64,000 nucleotides of DNA from Rhizosaccharibacter radicis (lineage in GTDB: Bacteria > Pseudomonadota > Alphaproteobacteria > Acetobacterales > Acetobacteraceae): the NCBI GenBank assembly GCA_024508355.1, contig JAMZEJ010000001.1, positions 434,001 through 498,000 of the forward strand. The letters are read 5' to 3'. Below the pieces are notes generated by a model. It ran no database searches. It was not told where the DNA came from and was given only the letters and a program-made list of their open reading frames with translations. Position 1 is the stretch's first letter; each line of letters starts with the position of its first letter. Position numbers and translations under genes: made by a program. Of the stretch, positions 38,044 to 46,841 are shown piece by piece.

Positions 38044-39084
38044 TCAGCCCAGCATCCCGAGATTCTTCATGCACATGATCACCGGCGTGAACAGGTCGCG
38101 CGGAATGGTATTGCCGATCTGCACCTTGTCGAACAGCGCGCGCGCGGTCGCGGGATCGTGCATCGCCGGCAGCTTCAACCGGCGGCTTTCCTGCACGAAG
38201 CGCGTGACCTCCTCGCCTTCGGCGCGTGCGACGGACATCGGCACCTTGGTATCCGCGGCCGAGTAGCGCATCGCCACCGCCACGCGCGCCCCGGTCACCA
38301 GGAACGTCGCCTGGTTCAGGCCCGAGCGGCGGCCGGCCGCCTCGCGGCGCTCCCGCTTGTGGGCGCTCTTGACCTGAGGATTGCCCTCGCTGTTCTTGTG
38401 CTCGTTCTTCATCTCCGTGTGGCTCATGCGCTGGTCGCGCAGGAACAGCCAGCGCTGGAGGAACATGTCGCCCGCGCCGAACACCAGGAACACCAGCGCG
38501 CCGGCCCCGGCCAGCGGCAGCATGGAGGCGTGCAACGCGTAGCCGGTGCAGTTCAGGCCGCACACGGGGAGGTCCACCATTCCCTGGAGCGAGCTCCTGA
38601 TGACGCTGAACGCGATCGCCGCCAGCAGCGCCAGCTTGAACAGGCTCTTGATCAGCTCGATGAAGCCCTTGGCGGAGACCAGCTTCTTGGCGCCTTCCGC
38701 CGGGTTGAGCTTCTCGGGCTTCGGCATCACGGGATCGAGCGACAGCACCAGGCCGCCGGTGGAGATCACGCTGGCCATGATCGTCGCCATCAGCACCAGC
38801 AGCAGCAGGGGCGCCAGCGCCGCGATGGCGGTGTCGGCGATCTGGGAGGTGAGCGGCGGCAGTGCCTCGCGCAGCGGCAGGGTGGACAGGTCGCCGGCAC
38901 GGGTCATCAGGGTGCTGAAGCGGGCCGCGATCGGGTTCCACTGCATCACCACGAAGCCCATGGCCGCCAGCGTCACCACCGCGCTGACGAAATCCTTGCT
39001 CTTGGCGACCTGACCCTTCTTGCGCGCCTCGCGCAGCTTCTTGGCCGACGCGGGAAGGGTCTTGTCTTCGCTGCTGCCACCCAT
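38044..39084 (-). CDS. sctU: Type III export apparatus switch protein SctU lacking the NPTH motif
   Basis: The 346-aa product is an FlhB/YscU-family protein. The N-terminus KTLPASAKKLREARKKGQVAKSKD is diagnostic. Four membrane helices follow to about residue 215, then the linker MSHTEMKNEHKNSEGNPQVKS and a cytoplasmic domain. In that domain the autocleaving Asn-Pro-Thr-His should precede VAVAMRY, but the sequence reads VTGARVAVAMRY, so NPTH is TGAR (residues 264-267). The rest of the domain is intact (KVPMSVARAEGEEV; GNTIPRDLFTPV). It is last in the sctI-U operon, 14 bp after sctT. Export-gate assembly should work, but normal substrate switching by cleavage should not. Confidence 0.93.
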   Translation of the reverse strand: MGGSSEDKTLPASAKKLREARKKGQVAKSKDFVSAVVTLAAMGFVVMQWNPIAARFSTLMTRAGDLSTLPLREALPPLTSQIADTAIAALAPLLLLVLMATIMASVISTGGLVLSLDPVMPKPEKLNPAEGAKKLVSAKGFIELIKSLFKLALLAAIAFSVIRSSLQGMVDLPVCGLNCTGYALHASMLPLAGAGALVFLVFGAGDMFLQRWLFLRDQRMSHTEMKNEHKNSEGNPQVKSAHKRERREAAGRRSGLNQATFLVTGARVAVAMRYSAADTKVPMSVARAEGEEVTRFVQESRRLKLPAMHDPATARALFDKVQIGNTIPRDLFTPVIMCMKNLGMLG

Positions 39085-39098
39085 GGTTCAGCCGCCGG

Positions 39099-39983
39099 TC
39101 AGGGCGTCGCGGGTGGCGCGGAACCGGGCAGGGCGTGCCCGGTTCTGGACGGCGCCAGCACCGGGGCCAGGATCTGCAGGCTTCGGTCGAGATGAACCTC
39201 GTCGCGGGCCGCGTAGATCAGCAGGAACCCGGCGTAGAGCGGCATGAACACGAAGAACACGAGGTTGCGCACCGCCATCGACAGGTCGTCCACCTTGAGC
39301 TGGGGAGCGATGCGCGCGATCAGCAGCATCGCCCCGTCGCTGAGCAGCAACACGAGGATGATGGGCATCGCGAGCGTCAGGGCCAAGGCCTCGAGCTGAT
39401 CCAGCAGGTGCAGCAGCAGCTCCCCGGCGGCACGTCCCGGCAGCGGCAGCATCTCCATCGGCTTCCACACCCCCCAGGAGGTGTAGAGCGTGTCGGCCAC
39501 CACATCGAGGCGGCCCTGCACCACCAGGATCATGATGCCGCACAGAAGCAGCATCGTGCCGGTGACGCTCTCGTCGCCGAAGCCGGCCGGATCGTTCAGC
39601 CGGCCCTGGGTGGCGCCGCGCTGCTGGTCCACGATGTCGCCCACCGCCAGCAATCCCCAGAACGGCAGCCCCAGCGGCAGGCCGATCGCCAGGCCCACCA
39701 GGGATTCCTTGACCACCACGAGCAGCAGGGTGGAGATGCCGGGCGCCTCGCCGCCCATGCTGTTCACCAGCACCGGCCACATGGGAAACACCATGCCGGT
39801 GGCGATCACCCCCTTGATCAGGTTGGACATCTCGAGGCGCGTGAACACCGGATTGATGCTCAGGATCGCCATCGGCCGGGCCAGCAGGATCGCGTAGGCG
39901 ATCAGCCAGCGGCGCACGATCTCCAGCACCGGCTGCATCTGCGACAGCAGATCGGGATGCGGCGAGACGATCGTTGCGCTCAC
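39099..39983 (-). CDS. sctT: Type III export apparatus protein SctT
   Basis: The 294-aa FliR/YscT-family polytopic protein has about six to eight hydrophobic segments. The family pattern NPVFTRLEMSNLIKGVIATG and KESLVGLAIGLPLGLPFWGLLAVGDIVDQQRG is visible. It forms the export gate with SctR and SctS in the inner membrane. The start appears to be GTG at 39983, ten bases after sctS. The C-terminal tail (SRTGHALPGSAPPATP) is short and hydrophilic. Confidence 0.92.
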   Translation of the reverse strand: MSATIVSPHPDLLSQMQPVLEIVRRWLIAYAILLARPMAILSINPVFTRLEMSNLIKGVIATGMVFPMWPVLVNSMGGEAPGISTLLLVVVKESLVGLAIGLPLGLPFWGLLAVGDIVDQQRGATQGRLNDPAGFGDESVTGTMLLLCGIMILVVQGRLDVVADTLYTSWGVWKPMEMLPLPGRAAGELLLHLLDQLEALALTLAMPIILVLLLSDGAMLLIARIAPQLKVDDLSMAVRNLVFFVFMPLYAGFLLIYAARDEVHLDRSLQILAPVLAPSRTGHALPGSAPPATP

Positions 39984-39993
39984 CGGGGCGCGC

Positions 39994-40263
39994 TCATCGC
40001 GTCATCAGCGGGAAGTTGTCGAACACCGCCGTCGCCTCGCGCACCAGCGGCACGGTGAGCAGGGGACCCGCCAGCGCCAGCACCGCGATCACCATCAGCA
40101 GCTTGAACGCCAGCGGCAGCGACTGGTCCTGGATTTGCGTCACCGCCTGGAGGATGCCGACCAGCAGCCCGATCCCCACGGCGGCCACCAGCGGCGGCAG
40201 CGCCATGTAGAGCACGATGCCCAGCATCTGGTGCAGCTGGTTGACGAGCGCTTCCTGCTGCAT
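39994..40263 (-). CDS. sctS: Type III export apparatus protein SctS
   Basis: The 89-aa FliQ/YscS-family protein has two membrane hairpins (LYMALPPLVAAVGIGLLVGILQAVTQIQDQSL, then LLMVIAVLALAGPLLTVPLV). The QAVTQIQDQSL loop is the family hallmark. It is full length and lies between sctR (21 bp) and sctT (10 bp). Confidence 0.95.
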   Translation of the reverse strand: MQQEALVNQLHQMLGIVLYMALPPLVAAVGIGLLVGILQAVTQIQDQSLPLAFKLLMVIAVLALAGPLLTVPLVREATAVFDNFPLMTR

Positions 40264-40284
40264 GGCTCCGCCGCGCCCGCCGGA

Positions 40285-40941
40285 TCAGTTCGCGTAGCCG
40301 AGCACGAGCCCGTGGATCAGGCGCGTCCAGCCCTCGACGGCCACGAACAGGAACAGCTTGAACGGCACGGAGATGGTGGTGGGCGACACCGACGACATGC
40401 CCATCGCCATCAGGATCGCAGTGATCACGAGGTCCACGGCGATGAAGGGCAGGTAAAGCAGGAAGCCGGTCTCGAAGGCGCGCCGCAGCTCGCTCAGCAC
40501 GAAGGCCGGGATCACCACGATCATGTCGTCCGGCGTCACGTCCATATGCGCGTCCGGTCCCCAGACGCGCCGCGTGGCGCTGGAGAAGAACTCGCGTTCG
40601 CCCTCGCTGGTGAAGCGAAGCAGAAAACGCTTGGCGGGCTCCTCCGCCCGCTGGAGGGCGCTGGCATAGTCGCTGAAGTTGCTCATCGGCTGGCCCTGGC
40701 CGATGCCCGCCATGTAGGCGTTGTGAGCCACCGGCGCCATGATGTAGCTCGTGAGCAACAGGGCGATGCCGTAGAGCACGAGGTTGGGCGGCGTCTGCTG
40801 GATGCCGAGCGCGTTCCGCAGCAGGAACAGCACCACCGCGATCTTGATGAAGGACGTCATCGTCACGGCCACAAAGGCCATGAAGCCGAGCGACGTGATG
40901 CCCACGATCAGCTCGACGATGTTGGGCATCTGCGGCGTCAT
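40285..40941 (-). CDS. sctR: Type III export apparatus protein SctR
   Basis: The 218-aa FliP/YscR-family protein has the hallmark FMAFVAVTMTSFIKIAVVLFLLRNALGIQQTPPNLVLYGIALLLT, and later VIPAFVLSELRRAFETGFLLYLPFIAVDLV and SVPFKLFLFVAVEGW. It forms the core pentamer of the export gate. Its ATG overlaps the sctQ stop as ATGA. Confidence 0.96.
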   Translation of the reverse strand: MTPQMPNIVELIVGITSLGFMAFVAVTMTSFIKIAVVLFLLRNALGIQQTPPNLVLYGIALLLTSYIMAPVAHNAYMAGIGQGQPMSNFSDYASALQRAEEPAKRFLLRFTSEGEREFFSSATRRVWGPDAHMDVTPDDMIVVIPAFVLSELRRAFETGFLLYLPFIAVDLVITAILMAMGMSSVSPTTISVPFKLFLFVAVEGWTRLIHGLVLGYAN

Positions 40942-42125
40942 GCGCCGGCGGTCCCGGCCTCGTTCTCGGCGGAAGCGCCGCCGTCGATCCAGTCGGCGAA
41001 GCTGTCGATGCGGATTCCCGGCCGGCCATCCACGCTCACCAGCGTGCCGGTGCCGATGCGCCGGTCGCCCACCAGGATCGCCGCGCGCCCGGCCTCCCCC
41101 TCAATCAGCAGCACGGAGCCCGCACCCAGGCCGCGCAGGGTGCCCAGCGGCAGCTCGGCCCGTCCCGCCTCGAAGCGCAGCCGGACCGGAAGCTCGTCCA
41201 GCGCCGCGCCGTCCAGGGTCGGTGCGGACGGCCTGCCGCCATCGGGGGTCGCACCGGCGGGAGGGGCGCCCCCCGGTGCCGGCCCGATCCCAGGTGCGGC
41301 ACCGCTTCCGCTCGCGGATGATCCGTTCTCGCTCACGCCGTGTTCCGTTGTTCCGAGGATGCGCGGGGGCGTCTCGAGGCGCCAGCCCGAGCCGGCGCGC
41401 CGCACCACCGCGCCCAGCCTGTCTGCCACGCGCAGCAGCGCCACGGAAGCGCCGCCGTCCGCAGCCGGCGCGCAGACGTCGTGCTGCAGCAGCACCGCGT
41501 CGCCCACCCGCAGCGAGCGCAACAGCCGCCGCGTCAGCACCGTGCTGCCCAGTTCGATCGCGGCTGAAACCGGCAGCTTGCTCATGGGGCGCCGCCCCGG
41601 AGGCCAGCCGGACAACAGGCGGCGCACCGCGTCCGGCGCGCCGCAGAGCAGCAGGAGCTGATTGAGGCCGCCGCCGTTCAGCAGCACGGTGCGGCCCTCG
41701 GGCTTCAAGGGTTGGCTCGGCACTTCCAGCGTGTCGAGCCGCACCGCCCGCCCCAGTCCGCGCTCGGCCGCGTCCACCAGCGGCAGCAGCGCGCCTTCCA
41801 GCAGCAACGCCGCGACGTCCGGTGCCGGCGGCGGCTCCAGCAGCAGCTCGCCGTCCAGCGAGCGCATCAGGTCGAGCATCAGCGCCTGGGGCAGCTCCGC
41901 TTCGAACGGATCGTCGCCGACGGAGAACCGCAGCCGCAACCAATCGCCCGGAGGATCGGACGGGACGCCCGGGCGCTCGAACAGGTGCAGGGAGAAGGTT
42001 TCGTTGCCCGGCAGCGGCAGCGGCGCGTGCCAGCGATGGGCGCGATTCAACGCTTCCGCGTCGGCGGCGGACAGCCGCAGCGGCTCGATCGGCCGCACGA
42101 CGGCGTCGGGATGGGCGATGCTCAT
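40938..42125 (-). CDS. sctQ: Type III sorting-platform (C-ring) protein SctQ
   Basis: The 395-aa product has a C-terminal SpoA/FliN-type domain (about residues 315-385: LDELPVRLRFEAGRAELPLGTLRGLGAGSVL, and GTLVSVDGRPGIRI). The N-terminal region is divergent. A Gly/Pro-rich linker (about 265-312) separates them and may hide an internal start for the short SctQ form seen in other systems. It builds the cytoplasmic pods with SctK and SctL. Confidence 0.88.
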   Translation of the reverse strand: MSIAHPDAVVRPIEPLRLSAADAEALNRAHRWHAPLPLPGNETFSLHLFERPGVPSDPPGDWLRLRFSVGDDPFEAELPQALMLDLMRSLDGELLLEPPPAPDVAALLLEGALLPLVDAAERGLGRAVRLDTLEVPSQPLKPEGRTVLLNGGGLNQLLLLCGAPDAVRRLLSGWPPGRRPMSKLPVSAAIELGSTVLTRRLLRSLRVGDAVLLQHDVCAPAADGGASVALLRVADRLGAVVRRAGSGWRLETPPRILGTTEHGVSENGSSASGSGAAPGIGPAPGGAPPAGATPDGGRPSAPTLDGAALDELPVRLRFEAGRAELPLGTLRGLGAGSVLLIEGEAGRAAILVGDRRIGTGTLVSVDGRPGIRIDSFADWIDGGASAENEAGTAGA

Positions 42126-42135
42126 GCGCTCAGGA

Positions 42136-42636
42136 TCACGACGCGGCGCCGATCCTGTCCATCAGCTCGTCGGCGGTGGCCTCTTCTTCCGCGTTCTGCG
42201 CGGCAAGAAACGCTTCCCGGCGAAGCGTGTCGGCCAGCTTCGTGCGGCGCTGGGTGCGCAGCGACGCCGCCTGCAGCGCCGCCGCCGCTTCCCGGCACAA
42301 CCCGACCGCGGTATCGGCCGCGTCTTCCGCCGCCTTCTGCTCGGTCCGCGCTGCCGCCTCCGCCTGCGCCAGATGCAGCTCGGTCATCCGCAGGGCATGG
42401 ATCTGCCGGGGAGACCGCTCGCCCAGCAGGGCGTCGTAGGCCGCCCGGAGCTGGTGGTGGCGCCGATCGCAGGCCTGCGTCACGGCCTGCCCGGCCGCGT
42501 CCACCCGGCTGCGGGCAAGCGACCAGGCGGCTTCCGCGTCGCGCAGCACGGCACGGCATCGGGTCTCACGCGCCTGCTCGACCCGGGCCAGGAGCTGCAT
42601 CTTTCGCGCGCGGTCGTCGGAAGCGCTGCCGGACAT
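42136..42636 (-). CDS. sctO: Type III stalk protein SctO (FliJ/YscO-like)
   Basis: The 166-aa product is almost entirely alpha-helical and Ala/Glu/Arg-rich, with heptad patterns (RKMQLLARVEQARETRCRAVLRDAEAAWSLARSRV; ELHLAQAEAAARTEQKAAEDAAD). It is predicted to be an antiparallel coiled coil like FliJ/YscO, the stalk that links the SctN hexamer to SctV. Assignment rests on structure and on its place between sctN and sctQ, as in the rhizobial y4yJ position. Confidence 0.8.
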   Translation of the reverse strand: MSGSASDDRARKMQLLARVEQARETRCRAVLRDAEAAWSLARSRVDAAGQAVTQACDRRHHQLRAAYDALLGERSPRQIHALRMTELHLAQAEAAARTEQKAAEDAADTAVGLCREAAAALQAASLRTQRRTKLADTLRREAFLAAQNAEEEATADELMDRIGAAS

Positions 42637-42651
42637 CGATGCCGCGCCGCC

Positions 42652-44097
42652 TCAGCCCGCCAGCTGCGCCAGCTGCTGCTGCACGGTCTCGAAGGCGGTG
42701 TGGTCGTCCGACGCTTGGCGCAGGAAGGCGCGGATCGCGTCCATGCGGTCCAGCGCCATGTCGTTGAGCGGATCGACACCCTTCCGGTATTCGCCCACCT
42801 GCACCAGGAACTCGATCTCGGCGTAGCGGCTCATCAGGTCGCGCAGACGCCGCGCATGGGCGCGATGCTCCTTGCCTGCCACCGCTTCCATCACCCGCGA
42901 ACGGGACGTCAGCACGTCGATCGCCGGATAATGGCCGCTGGCCGCCAGCTTGGGCGACAGGATGATGTGCCCGTCCAGGATGCCTCGGGTTTCCTCCGCC
43001 ACCGGGTCCCCCGCGCCATCGCCTTCGAACAGCACGGTGTAGAAGGCGGTGATGGAACCGCGCTCGGCGGGGCCGGCCCGTTCCATCAGCCTCGGCAGTT
43101 CGGCCATCACCGAGGGTGGAAAGCCGCGCCGGGTCGGGGGTTCCCCCGCCGCCAGCCCGATTTCGCGCAGCGCGCGGGCGTAGCGGGTGACGCTGTCCAT
43201 CACCAGCAGCACCTTGAGCCCCTCGTCGCGGAATCCCTCGGCGATGGCAGTGGCGGTCATGGCCGCCTTCATGCGTTCCACGGCCGGCCGGTCGGAGGTG
43301 GCCACCACCAGCACGGTGCGGCGGCGGGCTTCCTCCGAGATCTGGGTCTCGATGAAGTCGCGCACCTCGCGGCCGCGCTCGCCGATCAGCCCCACCACCA
43401 CCACGTCCACCGCGGCGCCGCGCACCAGCTGCGCCAGCAGGGTGGATTTGCCGCCGCCCGGCTCGCCGTAGATGCCGATGCGCTGTCCTTCGCCGCAGGT
43501 CAGCAGCCCGTCGATGGCCCGGAGACCCAGCGGCAGCGGCCGTTCCACCAGCTCGCGGCTCAGCGCCGCCGGGGGTTCCGCCTCGCACGGGCGCAGGGTG
43601 CAGTCCGTGAGCGGCCCGGCGGTGGCGACGTCCAGCGGCCGGCCGAGCCCATCCAGCACCCGTCCCAGCACGCCCGGGCCGCTCGGCACCCGGAGCACGT
43701 CCCGCGTCGGCGTGACAGCGGCGCCGATGGACAACCCGCGCACGTCGCCGATCGGCGCCAGCACCGCCTCGTCGCCGTCCAGGCCGACCACCTCGGCCAT
43801 CAGCGGTTGGGCAAGGCCCGGATCTTCCAGGCGGCACAGCTCGCCGACCCGGGCTTCCGGCATCACCGCGCGCAGCACGGTGCCGATCGCCTGCACCAGG
43901 CGCCCGCGCATGGGGCGCGGGGTGCCGGACCGCAGCAGATCCGCCAGCTCGCCGAGCTGACGCCGGGCGGCGACGGCCGCGGTATCGGCCGGAACCTCCG
44001 CCGCGAGCTCCGTCCGAGGGGCGGCGCCGGTGCCGGCCAGGCCGTCCGGGGCGCGGGCGTGGCCGCTGGCGAGGGGATGGGAGACGGAGCCGGTCAC
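42652..44097 (-). CDS. sctN: Type III secretion ATPase SctN
   Basis: The 481-aa F1-type ATPase has a Walker [10 protein letters not shown] (residues 211-219), the preceding [25 protein letters not shown], the Walker B region [35 protein letters not shown], and the secretion-ATPase-specific C-terminus [19 protein letters not shown]. An extra N-terminal stretch of about 40 residues is disordered. The start is GTG at 44097, overlapping the sctL stop. It energises unfolding and release of substrates from chaperones at the base of the apparatus. Confidence 0.96.
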   Translation of the reverse strand: MTGSVSHPLASGHARAPDGLAGTGAAPRTELAAEVPADTAAVAARRQLGELADLLRSGTPRPMRGRLVQAIGTVLRAVMPEARVGELCRLEDPGLAQPLMAEVVGLDGDEAVLAPIGDVRGLSIGAAVTPTRDVLRVPSGPGVLGRVLDGLGRPLDVATAGPLTDCTLRPCEAEPPAALSRELVERPLPLGLRAIDGLLTCGEGQRIGIYGEPGGGKSTLLAQLVRGAAVDVVVVGLIGERGREVRDFIETQISEEARRRTVLVVATSDRPAVERMKAAMTATAIAEGFRDEGLKVLLVMDSVTRYARALREIGLAAGEPPTRRGFPPSVMAELPRLMERAGPAERGSITAFYTVLFEGDGAGDPVAEETRGILDGHIILSPKLAASGHYPAIDVLTSRSRVMEAVAGKEHRAHARRLRDLMSRYAEIEFLVQVGEYRKGVDPLNDMALDRMDAIRAFLRQASDDHTAFETVQQQLAQLAG

Positions 44098-44699
44098 GCC
44101 GTGCCTCCGCCGGCCGCGAACAGGCTCCGGAGCTGATCCAGCGGGCCGATCGCCGCGCGCCCGCGCGGATGCACCAGCGTGCAGCCGCCGGGCGCCACGT
44201 CGTCATCGATCTCGATCAGCACGGCATCGGCCCGGCCCTCGGCGGCAAGGGCGTTGCGGAGCGCGGTCGCGGTGGTGGGCGAGGCGCGCAGCCGCAGCCC
44301 CGATACGTTGCGATGCTCGTCCAGGGCGGTGCGGACCGCCCGCAGCAGCCGCTCCTCCTCCGGAAAGCTCCCTAGGATGCGATGGGCGATGGCGAAGGCG
44401 AGCGGCACGAGCTCGGCCTCCGCGTCCTGGCGGAAGCGCGTCGCGGCATCGGCCGCGTCCGCCAGCAGCCGCGCCGCGGCCGCCTCGCCGGCTTCCAGCC
44501 CCTGGCGTCCCGCCTCGTCGCGCAGCCGCTGCGCCGCCCGCGACGCGTCCACCAGCAGCCGCTCGGCGTCCTGCCGTGCCTGACCGCGGATCCGCGTGGC
44601 GTCCCGCTGGGCATCCAGCGTCTCGCCGCGCACGATCCAGGGAGACCCGGGCAGTGCCGGGGGGGCGGTGGCGCTGGAGGAGGGGGGGTGGTCGCTCAT
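44094..44699 (-). CDS. sctL: Type III ATPase regulator/stator SctL
   Basis: The 201-aa product is FliH/YscL/NolV-like. A long charged helix ([36 protein letters not shown]) precedes a C-terminal domain resembling an ATPase delta subunit ([47 protein letters not shown]). The VxPGGCTLxHPxG segment is a clear family mark. It overlaps sctK and sctN by four bases each. Confidence 0.9.
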   Translation of the reverse strand: MSDHPPSSSATAPPALPGSPWIVRGETLDAQRDATRIRGQARQDAERLLVDASRAAQRLRDEAGRQGLEAGEAAAARLLADAADAATRFRQDAEAELVPLAFAIAHRILGSFPEEERLLRAVRTALDEHRNVSGLRLRASPTTATALRNALAAEGRADAVLIEIDDDVAPGGCTLVHPRGRAAIGPLDQLRSLFAAGGGTA

Positions 44700-45286
44700 C
44701 CCGCTTCCGACAGCAGCGCGTCGACGATGGGCGGCGCGTGGCGCCGGTAACGGTCGTCGATCGAGACGGAAGCGGAGAAGGGGAGGCGCAGCATGACCCG
44801 CCGGCCCACGCCCGTCGGTTGCGACTCGCACCACGCGGCGAGACTGGCCATGCCGTCCGCCGCGATCATCTCGGCGGAAAGGGGCGATCCCTGACCGGCC
44901 ACCGGCGAGAGTGCGTTGCCCTGCTCCGGCGGGGGAGCCAGAGCCGCGTGGCGGATCGCCGTCGCCCGGGCGCGGGCGCCGATGGCCGCCACCAGCGCCC
45001 GGACCGCGGTGCCGTCGATGGTGCTCAGGATGAGCGGCGCGTGCCACACGGCGCCGGCCCGATGCGCCAACGCCAGCAGCGCGAGGCCGTCCAAAGAAAG
45101 GGCGGCCTCGGCCGTCGGCGGGAGGGCAGGAGCGGAAACGCCGATCCGCCGGTCGAGCAGGCGCCGGCAGGACGCCTCCAGACGGGGAACGGCGAGCATC
45201 CGGCTCACCAGATCGGCCGAGATGCCGCTGCCCAGCAGGGACGCCAAGCGGGCGGGATCCAGCTCGGCCGCCAACGGCACGTTCAT
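44696..45286 (-). CDS. sctK: Type III sorting-platform protein SctK (NolU-like)
   Basis: The 196-aa soluble protein is largely helical with poor overall conservation, as is normal for SctK/NolU. Segments such as RLEASCRRLLDRRIG and LDGLALLALAHRAGAVWHAPLILSTIDG fit the family. The assignment leans on its fixed position between sctJ and sctL and four-base overlaps with both. It should link SctD to SctQ. Confidence 0.8.
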   Translation of the reverse strand: MNVPLAAELDPARLASLLGSGISADLVSRMLAVPRLEASCRRLLDRRIGVSAPALPPTAEAALSLDGLALLALAHRAGAVWHAPLILSTIDGTAVRALVAAIGARARATAIRHAALAPPPEQGNALSPVAGQGSPLSAEMIAADGMASLAAWCESQPTGVGRRVMLRLPFSASVSIDDRYRRHAPPIVDALLSEAG

Positions 45287-46101
45287 CGGCCGACCGGGGT
45301 GGACATCTCGATGGCGCGGGGGACAGGGTTACCCGGCGCGGACATCGGCTCTGCGGGAGGCGCCCGCCGTACCAGGCGGCGGGTCGCGGTGAACAAGGGC
45401 TGCAACGGGCGACGGAACAGGAAACCGGCCACCGCGAGCGCGGCGACGCTGGCCGCCCCCGCGAGGGCGGCGATCAGCTGGGCGCCGATGCCGGACTCCA
45501 GCGGTCGCAGCGGCGGCGGAACGGGCCGGGCGGCCGGCACGAGCACCACCGACACCTTGTCGTAGCTGAGACCCTGGACGCTGTCCGCCACGAGCATCTT
45601 GATCTGCGGCACCAGCTTGTCGACGTTGGAGGCGGCATCGTAGCGCACGAAAACCGACGCCGATGACGGTGTCGGGTTGCGGTCGAGGATATCGTCCTCC
45701 GGCAGCACCACCGACACCCGCGCCGACAACACTCCATCGATCTGCGAGATCGTGCCGGAAAGCTCCTGGCTGAGCGCATACAGGAAGCGGGCGCGTTCCT
45801 GCATCGGGGACGCGACCAGCCCCCCGGCCTTGAACACGTCGCCCATGGATTCGAAATTCTTACGCGGGAAACCGGCATCGCGCAGCGTCGTCACCGCGTC
45901 GGCGAAACGGCTCTTGTCCACCATGATGGTGTCGGTGCCATCCTTGGCGACCACTTTTTCCGCCTGGATGTTGCGCTGCATCAGCAGCGCGATCATCTCG
46001 TTGGCTTCCTGCTCCGGCAGCGCCGAATACAACTCCGTCTTGCACGCGGCGAGAGCCAGCAGCGAGCACAACAGGACGGAGCGGAGTAGCGGCCGTCGCA
46101 A
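45283..46101 (-). CDS. sctJ: Type III inner-membrane ring lipoprotein SctJ
   Basis: The 272-aa YscJ/HrcJ/NolT-like protein has a lipoprotein signal with lipobox LAAC (Cys20). The two ring-building domains follow (LPEQEANEMIALLMQRNIQAEKV; LSGTISQIDGVLSARVSVVLPEDD; VPQIKMLVADSVQGLSYDKVSVVLVPA), then a C-terminal membrane helix (LIAALAGAASVAALAVAGFLF) and a cytoplasmic tail. The start is an unusual TTG at 46101, two bases after the sctI stop, with AGGGAAG upstream. Confidence 0.94.
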   Translation of the reverse strand: MRRPLLRSVLLCSLLALAACKTELYSALPEQEANEMIALLMQRNIQAEKVVAKDGTDTIMVDKSRFADAVTTLRDAGFPRKNFESMGDVFKAGGLVASPMQERARFLYALSQELSGTISQIDGVLSARVSVVLPEDDILDRNPTPSSASVFVRYDAASNVDKLVPQIKMLVADSVQGLSYDKVSVVLVPAARPVPPPLRPLESGIGAQLIAALAGAASVAALAVAGFLFRRPLQPLFTATRRLVRRAPPAEPMSAPGNPVPRAIEMSTPVGR

Positions 46102-46103
46102 GA

Positions 46104-46580
46104 TCAGCTTCCCTTCAGCAGGTTGTTGAAGGTCTTGGTGCTGGTCGAGGATCCGTTGGTGGCGACCTGCGCCTCCACCGAGAACACCATGGTGCTGCGA
46201 TAATTGTCGAGCGCCTTCTGCGTCAGCTCACCGAGATCCTGGGGCGGCTGTGCGGCATGGCCGGTCGCAGGGGCGACCGCCGGATCGCCAGAGAATAGAA
46301 TATTATTCTCCATACGGTCGGTTCGGTTGGATGGATCCACCTGCAAATGCGACGCGATGGAATCCAGGCGCTGCGTCATGTTGGACATGAAGCCGTTGCT
46401 GGCAAGGGCAGGCTGTGCATCGATCTGTTGGACCGGCGCACTACGCTGCACCGCGTCCAGGAACGCCTGCTCGTGAGCCGGATCCGCGCCAGGGGCGCCA
46501 GTCCCGGGCTGCATGCCCTGAGTGCCCTGCAGCGAAGACGGATTCGGCATGGAGGCGGCGATGGCATCAAGTCCGCTCAT
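46104..46580 (-). CDS. sctI: Type III inner rod protein SctI (NolB-like)
   Basis: The 158-aa product has a C-terminal part typical of inner-rod proteins (LGELTQKALDNYRSTMVFSVEAQVATNGSSTSTKTFNNLLKGS), with the amphipathic helix and hydrophobic final turn. The N-terminal part is Gln/Pro/Met-rich and probably flexible. It heads the sctI-J-K-L-N-O-Q-R-S-T-U operon, the same place as nolB in rhizobia. It is secreted early and links the export gate to the needle. Confidence 0.85.
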   Translation of the reverse strand: MSGLDAIAASMPNPSSLQGTQGMQPGTGAPGADPAHEQAFLDAVQRSAPVQQIDAQPALASNGFMSNMTQRLDSIASHLQVDPSNRTDRMENNILFSGDPAVAPATGHAAQPPQDLGELTQKALDNYRSTMVFSVEAQVATNGSSTSTKTFNNLLKGS

Positions 46581-46841
46581 GATCCCTCACGAAACATCGG
46601 CGTCCATCAGAATTCGAATAATTCGGGTCGCGGCAATATCCTTGAACTGACGCGACGAACAGGTCCGCGCCGCGAGCATAACCTCAGCTGATTATGGCAT
46701 CGGTATGACACTCATCACGCTCACGATGCGCCGCGAGCACTTCTTGCTCCATCCCTCGCACGTTGTGCAACATCTTTACAGAGGGTATCTGCGTGAACAA
46801 TATCGGGACCGGGGGACATTCTTTTCCGTAGCGAGGGTTGT
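46581..46841. promoter_or_regulatory. Divergent promoter region of the type III gene cluster
   Basis: This 261-bp region, AT-richer than its surroundings, separates the sctI operon from the NolW-like gene and must hold both promoters. A short dyad GAATT-N5-AATTC lies at 46610-46624, 30 bp before the sctI start. No match to the rhizobial tts box, the PIP box or a HrpL box was evident. Confidence 0.5.

Noticed and set aside
41662..44136. Long plus-strand frame opposite sctQ, sctO and sctN
   Set aside because: SctN Walker motifs and the tightly overlapping operon are on the minus strand.
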